A stretch of DNA of 64,000 nt, taken from positions 52,863,464 to 52,927,463 of the forward strand of contig NC_134015.1 in NCBI RefSeq assembly GCF_040712315.1, given 5' to 3'. The notes under the pieces are model-generated. The model made no database searches. It saw nothing but the letters and a program-made list of their open reading frames with translations, and had not been told where the DNA came from. Positions 33,151 through 46,502 of the stretch are shown here, piece by piece. Within the stretch, counting starts at the first letter, position 1, and every line of letters starts with the position of its first letter. Source of the stretch: Castanea sativa (lineage: Eukaryota > Streptophyta > Magnoliopsida > Fagales > Fagaceae). The position numbers and the translations under genes are program-made.

Positions 33151-35403
33151 ATTGGAAGGAAGCTGAGTCTTCTTCCCTGCAGTAAAAATTTTCATATCAG
33201 CATTGAAGGCACAATATTAGGAACTCCAAATGATTTAAAAAGTCACAAGTTAAGGACTTCTTCAATTGAATTAGTATAACTTTGTGCACAGTTAAAAATA
33301 ACTGATAGAATAAATATAATCGCACTCAGTTGCTCAGTAAAATATACTCACACTCAGTTGCACACTACTTTGTGCACAATTACAAAGTTATTATATTTTG
33401 TTTTATTTCAAAATTTAAATTGTAGGCAACACAATCTGTATGCTAAATTTTATTTTCTATTGATTCTTGTCTTTGGGTTCAACGATTGAAATATGTATCA
33501 ATTAGGCTTAATTTTTTAGGGCCACAACAGCTCAAGTTCAAACCAAGACTATTAATGGGGTAGGATTATAAGGTGACGTTTTTGGACCACATGGATAATC
33601 CTGAGGAGAATCAACCTGCAAGTTTAGCCAGGCAAAGCATGTGTAAACACAAGAAGTTTTCTTGTGTTTATTATTTCACCATTTTAATCACATCTCATTA
33701 AGTTTTAAAATAACAGTTGCAAGTGGGAAATAATAAATTTGATCAAGAAGAAAACCTTGTGAAACAAAACAATGCAATCAAAAATCAAACAAGCCACCTC
33801 CATGGCTCTTGCCTCTTTCAATGCTTTCCTTGCCATACCTCTTTGTGCCAATGTCATCTGTAGGACATCATTCTAAACTTATATCTTTTTTAAACCTCAC
33901 AAGTAAATCCTATTTACGTTTAAGAAAAGCTTACTAGTTACAACTTCCTTCACATACCAACTCGACAATGCAGACTTTGAATCTCCTCCAACCAATAGGA
34001 TTGCAAACATCACCACTCAATTCTTCTTCCAGAACAAATCCAATACCATCCCGGTTAAAAGCACTCTAAAATTGATATGATACTTGACTCGGTAGGATTT
34101 TATATTGATGTGGGCAGCCACGGTTGTCAATAACATAAGAGCAGATTGACTGTTTATTTAAAAGTAAACTAGCAACAGAATAAGAACAAAAAATTTAGAA
34201 GAAAAACACAATTAGCTAACAATCGATGCTTTAATATTAATAACACACAGATAAATTACTTATCAAAAAAATAAGTCACAGACAAATCACTAATCTGAGG
34301 GATGGAAAATCCTGCAACAAAACCAGTAAACTAAAGCAGCTTCTTAAAGTATAATAATCAGAACTAGCAGTCAGATCATACCTAAGAAACTTCTAGCCTA
34401 ATTGGAATTGATTTAATCCTTAAAAACTTTGCCCAAATGGAGCTCACACGCAAAAACTGTGTACTACTAGTGTCACCAAGACTTGTCTGGAGCTTAAATT
34501 GACTATCTGAAGCATAAAAACACCAAACTAGAACTTCCAAAACAGACTTTTAGGAAACAGAAAATGTTATTTGATCCCTAAACTGTCACTTAATACTAAA
34601 TCTTTCCATTTCAATTGCAGGGAACTTGCCAGTGAACACTGGATGTGAGACGGGACTGGAGTTTCTCAAAATCTCTCGCGAGTGCATCTCAGTGAAGGGC
34701 CAAATCAAACTCAACCTTAACTCTAGCAATTGTCTGTCATAAAATACATCGGCTCCAAACACTACTCAGTTCCTGAAGGTACCCTCTCCAGAATCCTAAT
34801 CACTGCGACCTCCACAAAGGGTTTTTATCCATGACTTGTATTTAGGAAACTTCACTGTGTGGACTCAAGCAAGGACAATTCAGAATTTTCAATAGCAAAA
34901 TGACTTAGCCCAAAATCACTCTATGACCTTCATGGTGGACTCAAGTGTAACTCAAATAAGTTTTATTAGCTTCAATGAGAGCCAAAGAAGTAATCATGTG
35001 ATTTATATACCAGTGATCGATATTGCCATCATTTGCTCTTATTTCTGGACTGAGGCCAAACTGCAAATTGGGGTTGCTCTAAAACTTTTCAAAGTTAAAT
35101 GCATTTTAACTGAGGAAGTTCTGTATTTCAGTCTAATAGCAATTCACAGGTTCCACATGATGGAGGTCCAATTCCTAGTGTACTTTAATATTGTACTAAT
35201 ACCCAAGCCAATTTCAAAAACTAAATGTGGGAAAAACAATTAAAATTAAAAAATTATACGAATTGTTAACAAAGATTTCATCTTTGACGAAATAAGAAGG
35301 TGAACCCAGTTGCATAATGTAAAAGATTCAATCAAATTTCAATTTTCAAGAGGGTTTGAGTAATTCTTACCTGTTGAGCAAGAGGGGGCAATTGGATTTT
35401 GGG
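33151..35403. other. Non-coding stretch
   Basis: About 2.2 kb without a supported gene. Part of it (about 33870-33970) resembles 53085-53190. The open frame at 34923-35243 (106 codons) has no domain. Confidence 0.45.
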
Positions 35404-35413
35404 AAAAAAAAAA
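35404..35413 (-). terminator. Pol III oligo-T terminator of U6
   Basis: Ten consecutive T on the minus strand at the RNA 3' end. Confidence 0.85.
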
Positions 35414-35459
35414 TTTGGACCATTTCTCGATTTATGCGTGTCATCCTTGCGCAGGGGCC

Positions 35460-35491
<32 letters not shown>

Positions 35492-35511
35492 TCGGATGTC
35501 CCCGAAGGGAC
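35410..35511 (-). ncRNA. U6: U6 spliceosomal snRNA
   Basis: On the minus strand the 102-nt sequence starts GTCCCTTCGGGGACATCCG and ends in GGTCCAAATTTT. To my recollection it matches plant U6 throughout, including the ACAGAGAA box that pairs with the 5' splice site and AGCATGGCCCCTGCG. U6 forms part of the catalytic centre of the spliceosome. A run of ten T (35404-35413) at the 3' end is a Pol III terminator. The promoter parts are in place, so this looks like a working gene and not one of the many U6 pseudogenes. Confidence 0.96.
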
Positions 35512-35534
35512 AAGCTCATCTGCCTCCTTCCTTG

Positions 35535-35541
35535 TAATAAA
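35535..35541 (-). promoter_or_regulatory. TATA-like box of U6
   Basis: TTTATTA on the minus strand, about 24-30 bp before the U6 start. The plant consensus is closer to TTTATATA, so this is a variant. Confidence 0.65.
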
Positions 35542-35565
35542 GACTTAAAGGTTTGTGTAACTACA

Positions 35566-35576
35566 CGATGTGGGAT
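35566..35576 (-). promoter_or_regulatory. Upstream sequence element (USE) of U6
   Basis: ATCCCACATCG on the minus strand, an exact match to the plant USE consensus RTCCCACATCG. The 24-bp gap to the TATA-like box is the short spacing that selects Pol III; Pol II snRNA genes have about ten more. Confidence 0.92.
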
Positions 35577-35785
35577 TCGTTGATTCTCAACTAGAAAGGC
35601 CCTATTTAGTTAACTTTTGGGCTTTGGCCTTCCACGCGTCAGTTTCGTAACTATTTCACTCTTTTATCCTTATCGCGGTGAACTTCTTCTTCTTTTATTT
35701 TTATTTTTTTGAAAGCATTGGATCATGTTATATACTTCTTATCTTCTATTATGATCATTTTCATTTCTTTTATTTTAAAAAGCTA

Positions 35786-36140
35786 GCATCGTGAGCTATG
35801 CAAACAAGTTATCACATTAGAGAACCTATAGCCAATTAGCCACCAAAACTTTGGCTAAATTTTCCACCTTGATGAAGTTTAACGTCAAGCCAATTTAGAG
35901 TCTTTTTTTTTCCCCCTGTAATTCACTGTATGATAATTTATGTCTATTTTTGTGTATCATTTAAACAAGTTATATAATTCATTAAAAAAATTATTTTACT
36001 AAAACTGCATATGAAGGGTATACTTAATCACCACATAGTGGGTGGGTATCTTCATTCTTCAAATCAGTTTAGAGCTAAACTTTATCTTTTTGGCTCTCTC
36101 TTGTTTATTCAGCTCAGTTGACCACATCACCACACAAATG
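35786..36140. repeat. Dispersed repeat, paralogous to 920-1209
   Basis: Uninterrupted relative of the left flank of element B. It extends past that point into 'attcagctcagttgacc'. Confidence 0.7.
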
Positions 36141-36239
36141 AAACAATAACTCTTGGGGTACATTCAATTTCACATATTAAAGTGATCGATCATTAGTGGT
36201 AGACACTTTCGGCCTAGTTTTATTTACATAAACCTATTA

Positions 36240-37880
36240 CTTTATGGAAAAATATATGCACACATGGAATGATCCAAAAAATTATTTGATTTATTAAATA
36301 AAGTTATGTTTACCAACATTTTTATGTTTAGGTATAAGAAAATGTTTATGGAGAGTAAGTGCAAGTCACTCTAAATGTACACTTTTTGGTTTTAGAAACC
36401 ACTCTAAATGTACACTTAGTTAAGACTGGCCCCAACCACTCAACTTATATAACATAAGTGTTATGCCTCTAGATACTATACACTTGAAAAAACATGCCAT
36501 GCAAAAATTCATAAAAATTTTGCAAATAAATAATTGTAAACAGATATTTTATAAGTTTTTGAATAATATGGTTTTATGGTTTCATGTTACTTGTAAATAT
36601 TTAATTAATTTTTTTATCATAAAAATTTAAACAAACCTAAATTATCCAAATGATCATTTTCGTGAGAGTAAATTTGATAAAAACTTTTATTTACATCTTT
36701 CAATAAAACATTGTCATGTTAGGATTTTCTAATAAGATACTCACTCTATCTTAAGCAATCACTACTCTTTTTTCCTCTACAGCTTATCTGCTAATTGCTG
36801 ACACATTAAAATAATCGCATATGGTAGGATCCTCTTATATGGCCATCGTGAACATGCTACCTTACATAATACTAATGAGATTAACCAACTATATGAAAAC
36901 AATAATCCCCCTTTAAACATATATTTTTTAAATATATATTACATCATATTTTTAAGAAAAGTAAATTGTTACTTAGGTAACAATTTTTACTTTATCAACC
37001 AACAATTGAATTTTGATTCAAACTGGCTCGAGTAAAAATGATAATACTTCCATTTTGATTTTATCCATTCTATTATCCATATTATGTTTTACTTGGGTGA
37101 TTATATGCTTCAAAGAAATTCTTCGAGAAAGATCCTACAAGAACTTGACCGTAGCAGATGATACATAACATATGAGTTGTAAACTTGCAATACACACGAT
37201 ATTTTCCATTTAAACCCAAAACAGAATGAATATTCTTCTTTTTTTTTAAAAAAAAAAATAACACTTAATCGCACATAAACCAATTGGTATTTCCTTTACA
37301 CAAATAATGTGTGAATTTTGAAACACAAACATAATAACCATGTTGCTTTGATTATTTTTTTTATTTTACATACATGTTGGAATCATAAAAAATATGTATC
37401 CTCTTATATCTTTTTATTTTGTTTTTTTCTTTTCTCACAACTTTTTTCTTTACATGTTAGATCTCAATAAATATATGTATATATATATATATATATTTTG
37501 TAGCTCAAACTTTTTATGGTTATAAAAATCTCTATATTTTCTCTTTTATGTGTATCACTTAGTAAAATAAAAATGCACACATTAAATGAATGCAAAAATT
37601 TATTTGACTTCTTAATAAAGTCTATGTCTAACAATATGTTTATGTTTAGATTTTGAAAAATAAATGTTGACGAAACATTGCTCTAAATGTACACTTAGTT
37701 AAGAGTCTCCCCCTACAATAGACAATATAGGAGCTATGACTCTAGATACTCTTGGCTTGAAAATGACATGCCTTGTACAAATTCAATGAAAATTTGTAAA
37801 TGATTAATTACAGGTTTATCTATTTATAGTTTTTGAATAATATAACTTTATAGTTTAGTGTTACATGTAAAAGTTTAATT
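36240..37880. repeat. AT-rich duplicated segment, copy 2
   Basis: Matches 27890-28990 in order and orientation, with about 0.48 kb of extra sequence at roughly 36597-37080. Contains (TA)n at about 37477-37495. No gene. Confidence 0.7.
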
Positions 37881-38084
37881 AATTTTGTCCACCTAAAAAT
37901 CAAGAAAACCTAAAAGGAATTAGTGCATCTCCTTATGGCTTTACCTCTCTAGGAAAAACTAGACTTTACCTCTCTCACAAAACAAAGTTTTGCTTCTAAC
38001 TCTCTCACACACTACAAGGCTACACCACCACTCCAAATACTTTTCATACTGTTGAACCACCGGTACCCGCAAGAGCCTCTTTAA

Positions 38085-40538
38085 TCACTTCTTACATATT
38101 TGGGGTGATTGATTTGCTGAAAACAAGTGTTGTTTTTTCCCTATTAAATTGCTGCCTTGAGGCTCTCTCATAGGTCGCCAAAACATCCAACAACTTTAAA
38201 CACTCATCTTCTTTAGTCTTACAAAAAATTAATTTATCATCTGCAAATAGTAGATGTGTTAGTTTGGGCCTGCTATGCCATATAGAAACACCCCTAAGAT
38301 CACCATTACTTGCTGCCTTTTTTATGAGACCATGAAGTCCCTTAGTACACATGAGAAAAAAGTATGGGGAGAGTGGGTCTCTTGGTCTCAGGTCTCTCCT
38401 TGCCTTGATATCTCCATGAGGCTCCCCATTAATCATAATGGAATAGGGGCAGTGGTAATACACTTCATCATAAGATTCACCCACCTATCATCAAAACTCA
38501 TCTTCCTCGTGACTTTCTCCATAAATTGTCATTCAACCCTATCATAAGCCTTACTCATGTCCAACTTTAAAGCCATGTACCCTATCTTACTAGCACTATG
38601 GTTCCTCATGTAATGTAGAGTTTCAAACGTTACCATGATATTATCCGAGATCAAGCGATCAAATAGGAACGCACTTTGGTGTTCCGAAATGAGCTGAGGC
38701 ATTATTTTCTTCAGTCTATTAGCCAAGACTTAAAATAAAAAAAAAAAATTTAAAAAAAAAAAAAAAAAAACCATTACTCAGGCTGGTCGGTCTAAAATGC
38801 GAGACAAATTCTAGGTTTTTCACTTTAGGAATTAATGTAACAAAAGAATGACCAAGGGCAGTAGGTAAAGAACCCAAATTTAAATAATGCAAAACGGATT
38901 GTGTAACATTATTACCAAGTAAGGACCAATAATTTTGATAGAACAAAGGAGGCATTCTATTAGGCCCAGGAGCCTTTAGCAGGGCCATTTGTTTCAAAGC
39001 TACCTCCACTTCCATAGCTGTAAAATCACAAGTGAGGGTTTCATACATCTCAACTGTTACCACTTCAAGAATAACACCAATTACTTACTCAAAATTTCTG
39101 GGTCTACTAGTGGTGAACAGATCTGTATAAAAGTTCACAATTGGTATTATTTATTTCCTATTGATGAGTACACCAACTGCCATAAGTATCATAAAGTCTA
39201 GTGATATAGTTTCTTAGTCGTCTCTAAGAATCTTTACTATGAAAAAACTTGGTGTTTTTATCTCCATCTTTTAACCATATAATTTTTTTATCTTTGCCGC
39301 CACATAGTGGCTTCCTTATCAAGCAGCAAGTTTATTTCACCTTCCAATCGTTTCATGAGACTTGAATTTCCCTCATGGATTGCTACCTTTTCTGCCTGGA
39401 TCAATTGCTTTCTTTTCTTCTCAAGTTCACGCTTCACACTACCAAAAATCTGCCTACTCCAACATGTAAGCTCTCTACCATAGTTATCAACCTTAGTAAT
39501 GATTTTTGTATCCCATGGCTCATCCTCATCTTTCCTCCAAACAGCTTCTACTGTGTCACTACAGCCTTTATCCGTTATCCACATATACTCAAAGCGAAAT
39601 AGTTTCTGAAAACTGCACTCCATTCTCTCGGGCACTATCCACACAACTTTATGATTAGATGTTGTAACATCCAAGTGATGGATTTTTGCTCTTGGAAAAA
39701 TTGAAGAACCAATCATTAGTAGCCACAACTCTGTCAAGTCTTTCCCACACGGTGTAACACGCAAAATGTTTATGCCATTTAAAAGGTGAGCCTATAAAAC
39801 CCAGATCCATGAAGCCACATTCATCTAGAATATCTCGAAAAGGTTGCATCTGGTTATGGGGTCTTATTCTTCCTCCTTTTTTCTCAGATTGATGTGTAAT
39901 TTTAATAAAATCATATGCAAATCCAAGGAGAGCTACTATGATTTTTTTAGATTACGAAGCTTTGTCGATGATTAATGTCTAAGCTGAGTATTTAGTTCCC
40001 CATAGAAAGCTGTAAATCTCCATTCATCCTCTTTATTCTTATTGATCGTGGAATCAATATGGTTGGGAGAGAAAGTTTCAATTGACAGGTCAAAATCTTC
40101 CTTACAAAAAATTACCAAGCCCCCTACCTTGTTTCGAACTTCAAACATATTCTTGAAATCTATCATTCTTTGTACTCAAACTAGCCTTTCTTTATCTATC
40201 TATGTTTCGGCTATAAACATAACAAAGAGATCTTTTGCCCATACCAATTCTGCAAACTGATCTTTTGTACGTAAGTTATCAAGCCCACAACAGTTCCATA
40301 CTAACAAACTCATTGCTTCTGGCAGGGCTATTTAACATCCTCCGCCAATATTGTTGTATTTTCATCTTCTCCATGGAAAACCACTTGCTTCTTGTTTGGT
40401 AATTCATGATGAATTTTTGTATTGTTTGCACTCCTCTTTTGACTTCCCAATTTCTGGTTGTTTGCAGTAGTTGAAGTGTTGAAACCATGTCAGCCCTTGT
40501 AACCCTCTTCCCGGTTGGTTGAGTTTTACTGTTTACTA
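38085..40538 (-). pseudogene. LINE endonuclease/reverse-transcriptase pseudogene
   Basis: On the minus strand, MSLLVWNCCGLDN (ATG at 40313) opens an AP-type endonuclease; GGLVIFCKEDFDLS and ERLDRVVAT continue it. A linker follows (39764-39288). RT motifs come next: LLKAPGPNRMPPLFYQ, KLDMSKAYDRVE and LLFADDKLIF, the FADD catalytic box. Stops, frameshifts and an A/T run at 38726-38770 break it into at least six pieces. It ends inside RT, so the zinc finger and RNase H are missing. The enzyme would nick DNA and prime reverse transcription at the target. Upstream, 40538-40314 looks like the preceding linker. Confidence 0.85.
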
Positions 40539-40570
40539 GTCGCGGACCCGCACATTGTGCGTGATAATTG
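40539..40570 (-). mobile_element. Helitron-like 3' terminus (candidate)
   Basis: Minus strand: CACGCACAATGTGCG (a 5-bp stem hairpin), then GCGGGTCCGCGA, then CTAG followed by T. A hairpin shortly before CTRR with a T host base is the known end of Helitrons. It lies exactly where LINE similarity stops. The matching 5' TC end was not located. Confidence 0.4.
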
Positions 40571-40586
40571 TTTTTTACGATAGTCT

Positions 40587-40619
<33 letters not shown>
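40587..40619. repeat. (CA)n(TA)n microsatellite
   Basis: About 13 CA units followed by four TA units. Confidence 0.9.
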
Positions 40620-42790
40620 TGTAGGATTCATGGTGATGGGAGGTTTTGGTCTTTGAATTAATTTTGTATTATTAAAGATTAGTATTCAGAATAGAATGAG
40701 GAAATTTTATTGTAGATTTTATTTTTGAAACATCATTTCTACCATACTTGGTTGTCTAATTTGTACATTTCCAAGTCAATTGAGCACATTTTGCATGTTA
40801 CATGTAATTCTTCGTTTCCATAAGGGTAAGGGCATTCACGATCCCAATGACCCACTCCATTTTTCTTGCTTGCTTGGTTATTTGGGATGCGAAATGTGTT
40901 TGTTTCAAAATTTGTATGTCGAAGGATTTGTTGATAGTTTTGTAGCAATAGTTTTCCATCTAGTTGGTTTAGAATTGATAATAGTAGTTGTATTCTCTCA
41001 TCATTTGATTCACATAACAACACAATTGCCAATCATATTTTGCAGTTTTATCTCCTTCTATGTTGGCTTGAAAAAGGATTTCTTTTCCCGCTTTAGTTTG
41101 ATCTTGTACAAAATATTTGTGAGCTCCGACCCAAAATAGTGCTTGTTTGTTTCCAACCCTAAAGCATTGATGAAGTTTTTCTTCCTCCTTTCGAAGGAAT
41201 AAAGAATTTTGGAGCAGTCCAGTTAGATTGATGTCGTGAAGAATTTTTTTTTTTTTTTTTTGTTAGCCGATTGAATCGCTTGCAGCTGTTTTTTAAAAAC
41301 ATAAACACATCTTAAGAAACTGTTGTGCTATAAAAAATCAACTGGGGACAAAACATGTCAATAATCATATACTAAGGATGACATATGAACATTGTTATCA
41401 TCACAATTGCAATATTGGATATATAAAGTCAGTTTTTTTTTTTTTTTCAAAAATATAATAATGACTCTAAAACTGTGCACGACTTCATTGTATAAAGTCA
41501 ATAAAAAGAGAAAATATAGGACTACAATATTTTGTGCCACAATTTTGGACATGGTAGATTGTGATCAGTAGAGAAAAAGTGGAGAGTTGATGTAAAAGTA
41601 ACAAACATCAGTTGTGAATTTAAATATGTACCTCATTTAAACGTTGCCTAAAAATTTTGGCAATTGTCTTCTCACATTGGAAAATATTTTGACCAATAAT
41701 TTTGTAAGTAATTCATGTTGCATGCTCATTTTTGTGATTGTGTAAAGAGTATTTTTTATATTTTTGGTTTGTATTTTTGAAGTTGTTTAGGATTGTAATT
41801 TATAGTGTTTTGCTTGCTTTATGAATGAGCAAACTGTTTTAATTATTTTATTCATAATTTTCATCATTTAGTTATAAATATGTAAATTAAAGCATAAGAA
41901 TACATAAATGCAAAGTTAAATGTAAATTTATAACCATCCATGATAAATTGTATAGACAATTTTTGCATTTTTTGATTTTTGCATGAATTATTATTTAATT
42001 GTCTAGTTATAAATATCTAAATTAAGTAGCTGAACTTTAAAAAAAAAAATTAAATTAAATAGATGAATATGTAAAATCCTCTCACACGTTATTCTTACAA
42101 CCAAAGAAGGTGTCATTTCACTCATTCATTTACTACATGACTGATGGTCTTGGTATGTGGCATAAGAGATCCTTACTTCCCCTTTTAATTTATAATTGAG
42201 ACCGTAGCAATATATATATATAAGTGCCTGGTGTTTTGTCTAATAATAAAGAGTCCTCATAGGACACAAAATTCTCAATAATTTCACAACATTATTAAAT
42301 TACTTTATTACCTTGCCTTTTAGATCAATCTCGTTGTTTTTTATTTTATTTTATTTTTTTTATCTCCCTCTGTTTTTGCTTTTTACAATTGATCATGTGG
42401 TTCTAAAGAGTTTGGATTTTTTATTATTATTATTATTATTATTAAATTTCCCCATTTTTTCAACTTGTTTGGGTTCTATATTCTTTTGTATGAATGCCAA
42501 CATTCAAAAACTGATTGATCTCAGCAGTAATTTAATAATAAAAATTAAAATTAAAATATACTTGGTATATATGATAGCAATGTCAAAAACAAACAAACCC
42601 CATTGCCAAAAATCAAGGACCCATTAATCTCAATAGTAACAAAAACCAAAACTTGGAAAATAAATATGACACCAATGACAAAAACAATCAAACCCCCATT
42701 TCCAAAAGCCAATATTCTGATCAAAGAATCATAGATCAACCATTTCAACCAACATACATATAAATGAGAGATCCAAATCCACATCTCAGT
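40620..42790. other. Non-coding stretch, possibly Helitron body
   Basis: An open frame at 41032-40739 (minus) contains GHWDRECPYPYGN and VTCKMC, zinc-ligand-like but unrecognised. AT-rich otherwise, with (TTA)n at about 42421-42443. Confidence 0.35.
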
Positions 42791-42797
42791 CTCTCTG

Positions 42798-42800
<3 letters not shown>

Positions 42801-42855
<55 letters not shown>
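42801..42855. repeat. (TA)n microsatellite
   Basis: About 27 units, followed by poly(A) at about 42864-42879. Confidence 0.95.
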
Positions 42856-42858
<3 letters not shown>

Positions 42859-42969
42859 GCAAAAAAAAAAAAAAAAAAACCATCATAGCAAAGTCTAATA
42901 CATACCAGAAGCAAAGCCTCTCTGGAACACAGGGATCTTGAGGTATGAGGCAGCCCTTGAAGCTGTGTT

Positions 42970-44080
42970 TGAATGAATAATAAATTGGTAGAAACCAAAA
43001 AGATAATATAAAAATTATTTTAGCATATCAAAAGATAGTATGAACATATTTTAACATAGCCTTTTCATTTTATTTATAACTGAGAGTTTGACATACTTGA
43101 AGAAACAATCCAGCTTTTGAACTTGCAATTTAATAGATAGTTCGTAATCAATTTGTAGAAAATATGAATAACCTACACAACCAAAAGATAATATAAAAAA
43201 TATTATAGTATGTTCCCATATCTCATCCCCCTTCCCCTATATATGTGTGTGTGTGTTTATAAAATTAAAAAAAATAAATAATAATAATATAAAAAATATT
43301 ATAGTAAGTTCACCCAAGTAACATGATGAGCATTTTTCTAAAACTATTTGGAGATTCTTGCCTTTATGCAGTTACATTAATAATGAAAACATCACAGGGT
43401 AAGACCCAACCCAAATACTTAATCCAACCTTGTTTTAGACCAACCTTGTTTTTTTTTTTTTTTTTTTTTTTTTTATTTTTTTTTATCTCCCTCTGTTTTT
43501 ACTCTTTCACTTTGTGTTAAAAGCTTTCGCTGCCTATTTTAGCACTGCCCCGAATTCTCACCTACATGCTATATCTGCCTTCTTTTTTCTTTTTCTTTTT
43601 CTTTCGATTTTTTTTCTTTTACGGTTCATAATTGATGAACCCAACAAAGACAACTGGAGGACCCTGATTCCCCTTAACTTTTATTCTCTCCTAAGCTGTC
43701 CATTTCACTGATCAATGACATATATTCAACCTCATAGAAATTCAAGCTCTGATTGATGTCTTTGAAACAGTACCAGTAGTAGCAACATCTCTTCATGGAA
43801 TGTTTTGGCTTAATTATCATTTTTCAGTCAAATTATAGAAAGCCATTTGATTACACCCACCTAAAAATCAATTTCTAACTGATATTTAGAGATACCTGAC
43901 TATATCTACCAGCTTTTGAACTTGCAATTTGATAGATAATCGATATTAAATTGGTAGAAAATATGAACAACCTACACAACCAAAAGATAATATAAAAAAA
44001 TCTTAGCATAGCATGTTCATTTTATTTATAATTGAGAGTTGGACACACTTGAAGAAACAATCCAGCTTTATTTACAATGG
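42970..44080. repeat. Locally repeated AT-rich unit
   Basis: The phrases 'cagcttttgaacttgcaattt', 'ccaaaagataatataaaaa' and 'cttgaagaaacaatccagctt' recur at about 42985, 43100-43200 and 43910-44070. A T-rich 'atctccctctgtttttactc' block at 43485 repeats 42361. Confidence 0.6.
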
Positions 44081-46500
44081 GATTTCCTAGCAAAGCAGCT
44101 CATTCAACAATGTCCTATTTCTTTTGGTTACATAAATTGTTCAAGCAACAATGGAATTTCCCAAAAGGCATATGATACATGGCTGATGCACTTCGGTTAT
44201 TTATTGTGAGCTACAAAAGAGAATTTGTAAAATCACATCCCAAAAGGCATATGGGATACTATGGAAGGACTCTGACGTTGCTCCTGCATCACAGCTTGTG
44301 GCAAGATACACTGGTTCAAATGAAAGTTTACAAGTATAAATGTTGTATTGGAAAATTTTCTTCCGACAATCTTGAAAATTTTGAGCTATTGTGCTATGTA
44401 TTTCGTTTAACTTTACTTCAATCTGGGGTAATCTTATAGATCTACTAACAATTTCAAATTTGATGGGCTATGACATTATTTTGCTGAGTTTCACATATAT
44501 GGAAAATGGCAAATGTTTTTACTCCAGATATTTATGACCATTTAAGTGTACTATTTTTGTGAATACATCTCTGAAGTGGACTTGGTTAAAGTCAAGTTTA
44601 AGGTAATTACTTGATTTCCTTCAAAGACAATATACTGATATAGGGAAAGAAACCACACTCACACAGTTCTCCAAAATGCAAATATGATCAGAAATTTGAT
44701 GTATGAAACCATGCTTTGTAACAAAACCTGTATTTAGCAAGTTGTTCAATACAGATAATAAAACAAAATCCAATAGGAAAAAAAGAAACCCGAACATTTC
44801 AAGCAAAGAGTAGCATGGCAATTAGTACATATTTCATCAAAATACATGCTTAAATATAGCTCAATTGGCACTTCCTTCTCCTATAATAATTAGTTGAAAG
44901 GTGAGGTCAAGAAATTAAAACCTGCTAGGGACGTCTGTAACTTACCAATAAAACAAAATGGAACAGGTGAAGTGTATTGGTTGTAAATTGTAATATGCGA
45001 TTCCCATATGTATTGGGATGCCTTGTGAGGATATTTTGTGTTCTAAATGTTTCTTAGATTTGTTTCAATGAATTACCTGCTTGAAAAAGAAAAATGAATA
45101 AGTAAAAAAATATGCAAATAGTAGAAGTGTTTAGGATGGGGGCATGAAGGTATCAATTATGTATATACTAATTCAAAGATGCAGTTGAGGAGTTCAAGGG
45201 TGAAGGATTGGTCTAGGGGAGTTCCTTGACTTGATTCTGTGAAGTGTTGAAGTCTGTCTTGGTGACTTGAATTCGAAGGAAGAATATCGCACATGCCTAT
45301 TGCGCATTCAACATGATTCCTAGCTAATTATTAACTAAAGGCAGTAAAAGAAGGAACAAAAACTTTATTACTTGGAGTTACGTCCTAGCTAGTGGCTACT
45401 GGCTATGATACTTTAAATACATTGAATAATATTATATAGAATGATCCATTTCTTGGAGTTTAAGTAGGATCACTACATATTAAGAGGCATATTTTCCACT
45501 TACCAAATTCTGTGTCATATTGATTGTCCATAATTTAAAGTTGTCCTCTGGGTGGAGGAGATTCAGTCCAAGACATTGGAATACCTTTCAGAAGATCCAG
45601 CAATTAACAATTATGTAATCCCTAATATCTATGGAGTGGCTTATATGAGAATTCTCTGTATTTTTTGCATTATCAATATGAAATTTGCTCACACACCTAC
45701 ATAATAACATGTTCCATATGACTATGGCTTTACAATTACATGATCTATACGTCAGGCTGAACAATAACATCCATATTAGATAAAGTTCCTTAGCTGGAGA
45801 GCAAAATATATTTCCCACTCACGTAGATATCTTGTAACATATTGTAAATGTGAAGAATCTTACAATTTTTTCTTTATTGAAATTTCAACATAGATAGAAA
45901 ATGAAAAAGAAAAGGGCAAGATTGTTTCCAAAAGAAGGCTTTTAATTTACTGTGATATATAATATATGAGCAGATGGTGGCCAAAAAAAAAAAAAGAGCT
46001 AAGAGGCTTCTAGAAATATCTTCAGTAACATCATAGGAAAGAGAAATAGAATTCAGATTCTTTTCTTTTAAATTAGTGGAGTACAAAAGGACGAATTTGA
46101 AGGGTTTAAAACAGTGAGTTGTTTAAGGCGGCACATAAATATTGGAGAACCATCGAAATTAGTGGAAAAAATTCACGAGGGATCTCATAAAAAACACAAA
46201 CTCTATACTAATTTAATGGCCACCATTTCATATAGCTATGAGCTGTACAATTTACAAAGCACACAGCATCCCTCATGTCTTGTTTCACTTTCTTATATTT
46301 TGAGTTGAATTGACATTCATATAGGGGGGACCATGTTTTATTTTGTTGGAGGAATCATTCAGAGAGTGGTAAAGAAAAAGAGAGAGACAGAGAAGAATCC
46401 ACTAAAAAGTATTTCTAAAATTAGCATATGCAGGTTTCTACTATGCCTGTATTGAAGAATCCACAAAAAAAGTATCTCAAGTACTGAAGAATATAAACAT
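44081..46500. other. Non-coding stretch
   Basis: No supported gene. A short tRNA-like segment 'tagctcaattggcacttcc' at about 44857 may be a SINE scrap. Confidence 0.4.
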
Positions 46501-46502
46501 GA

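Noticed and set aside
40279..40611. Frame beginning with a Cys-Val run
   Set aside because: The start is a (CA)n microsatellite read in frame; only the inner part belongs to the LINE.
42551..42998. Frames with Ile-Tyr runs
   Set aside because: Translations of (TA)n; low complexity.
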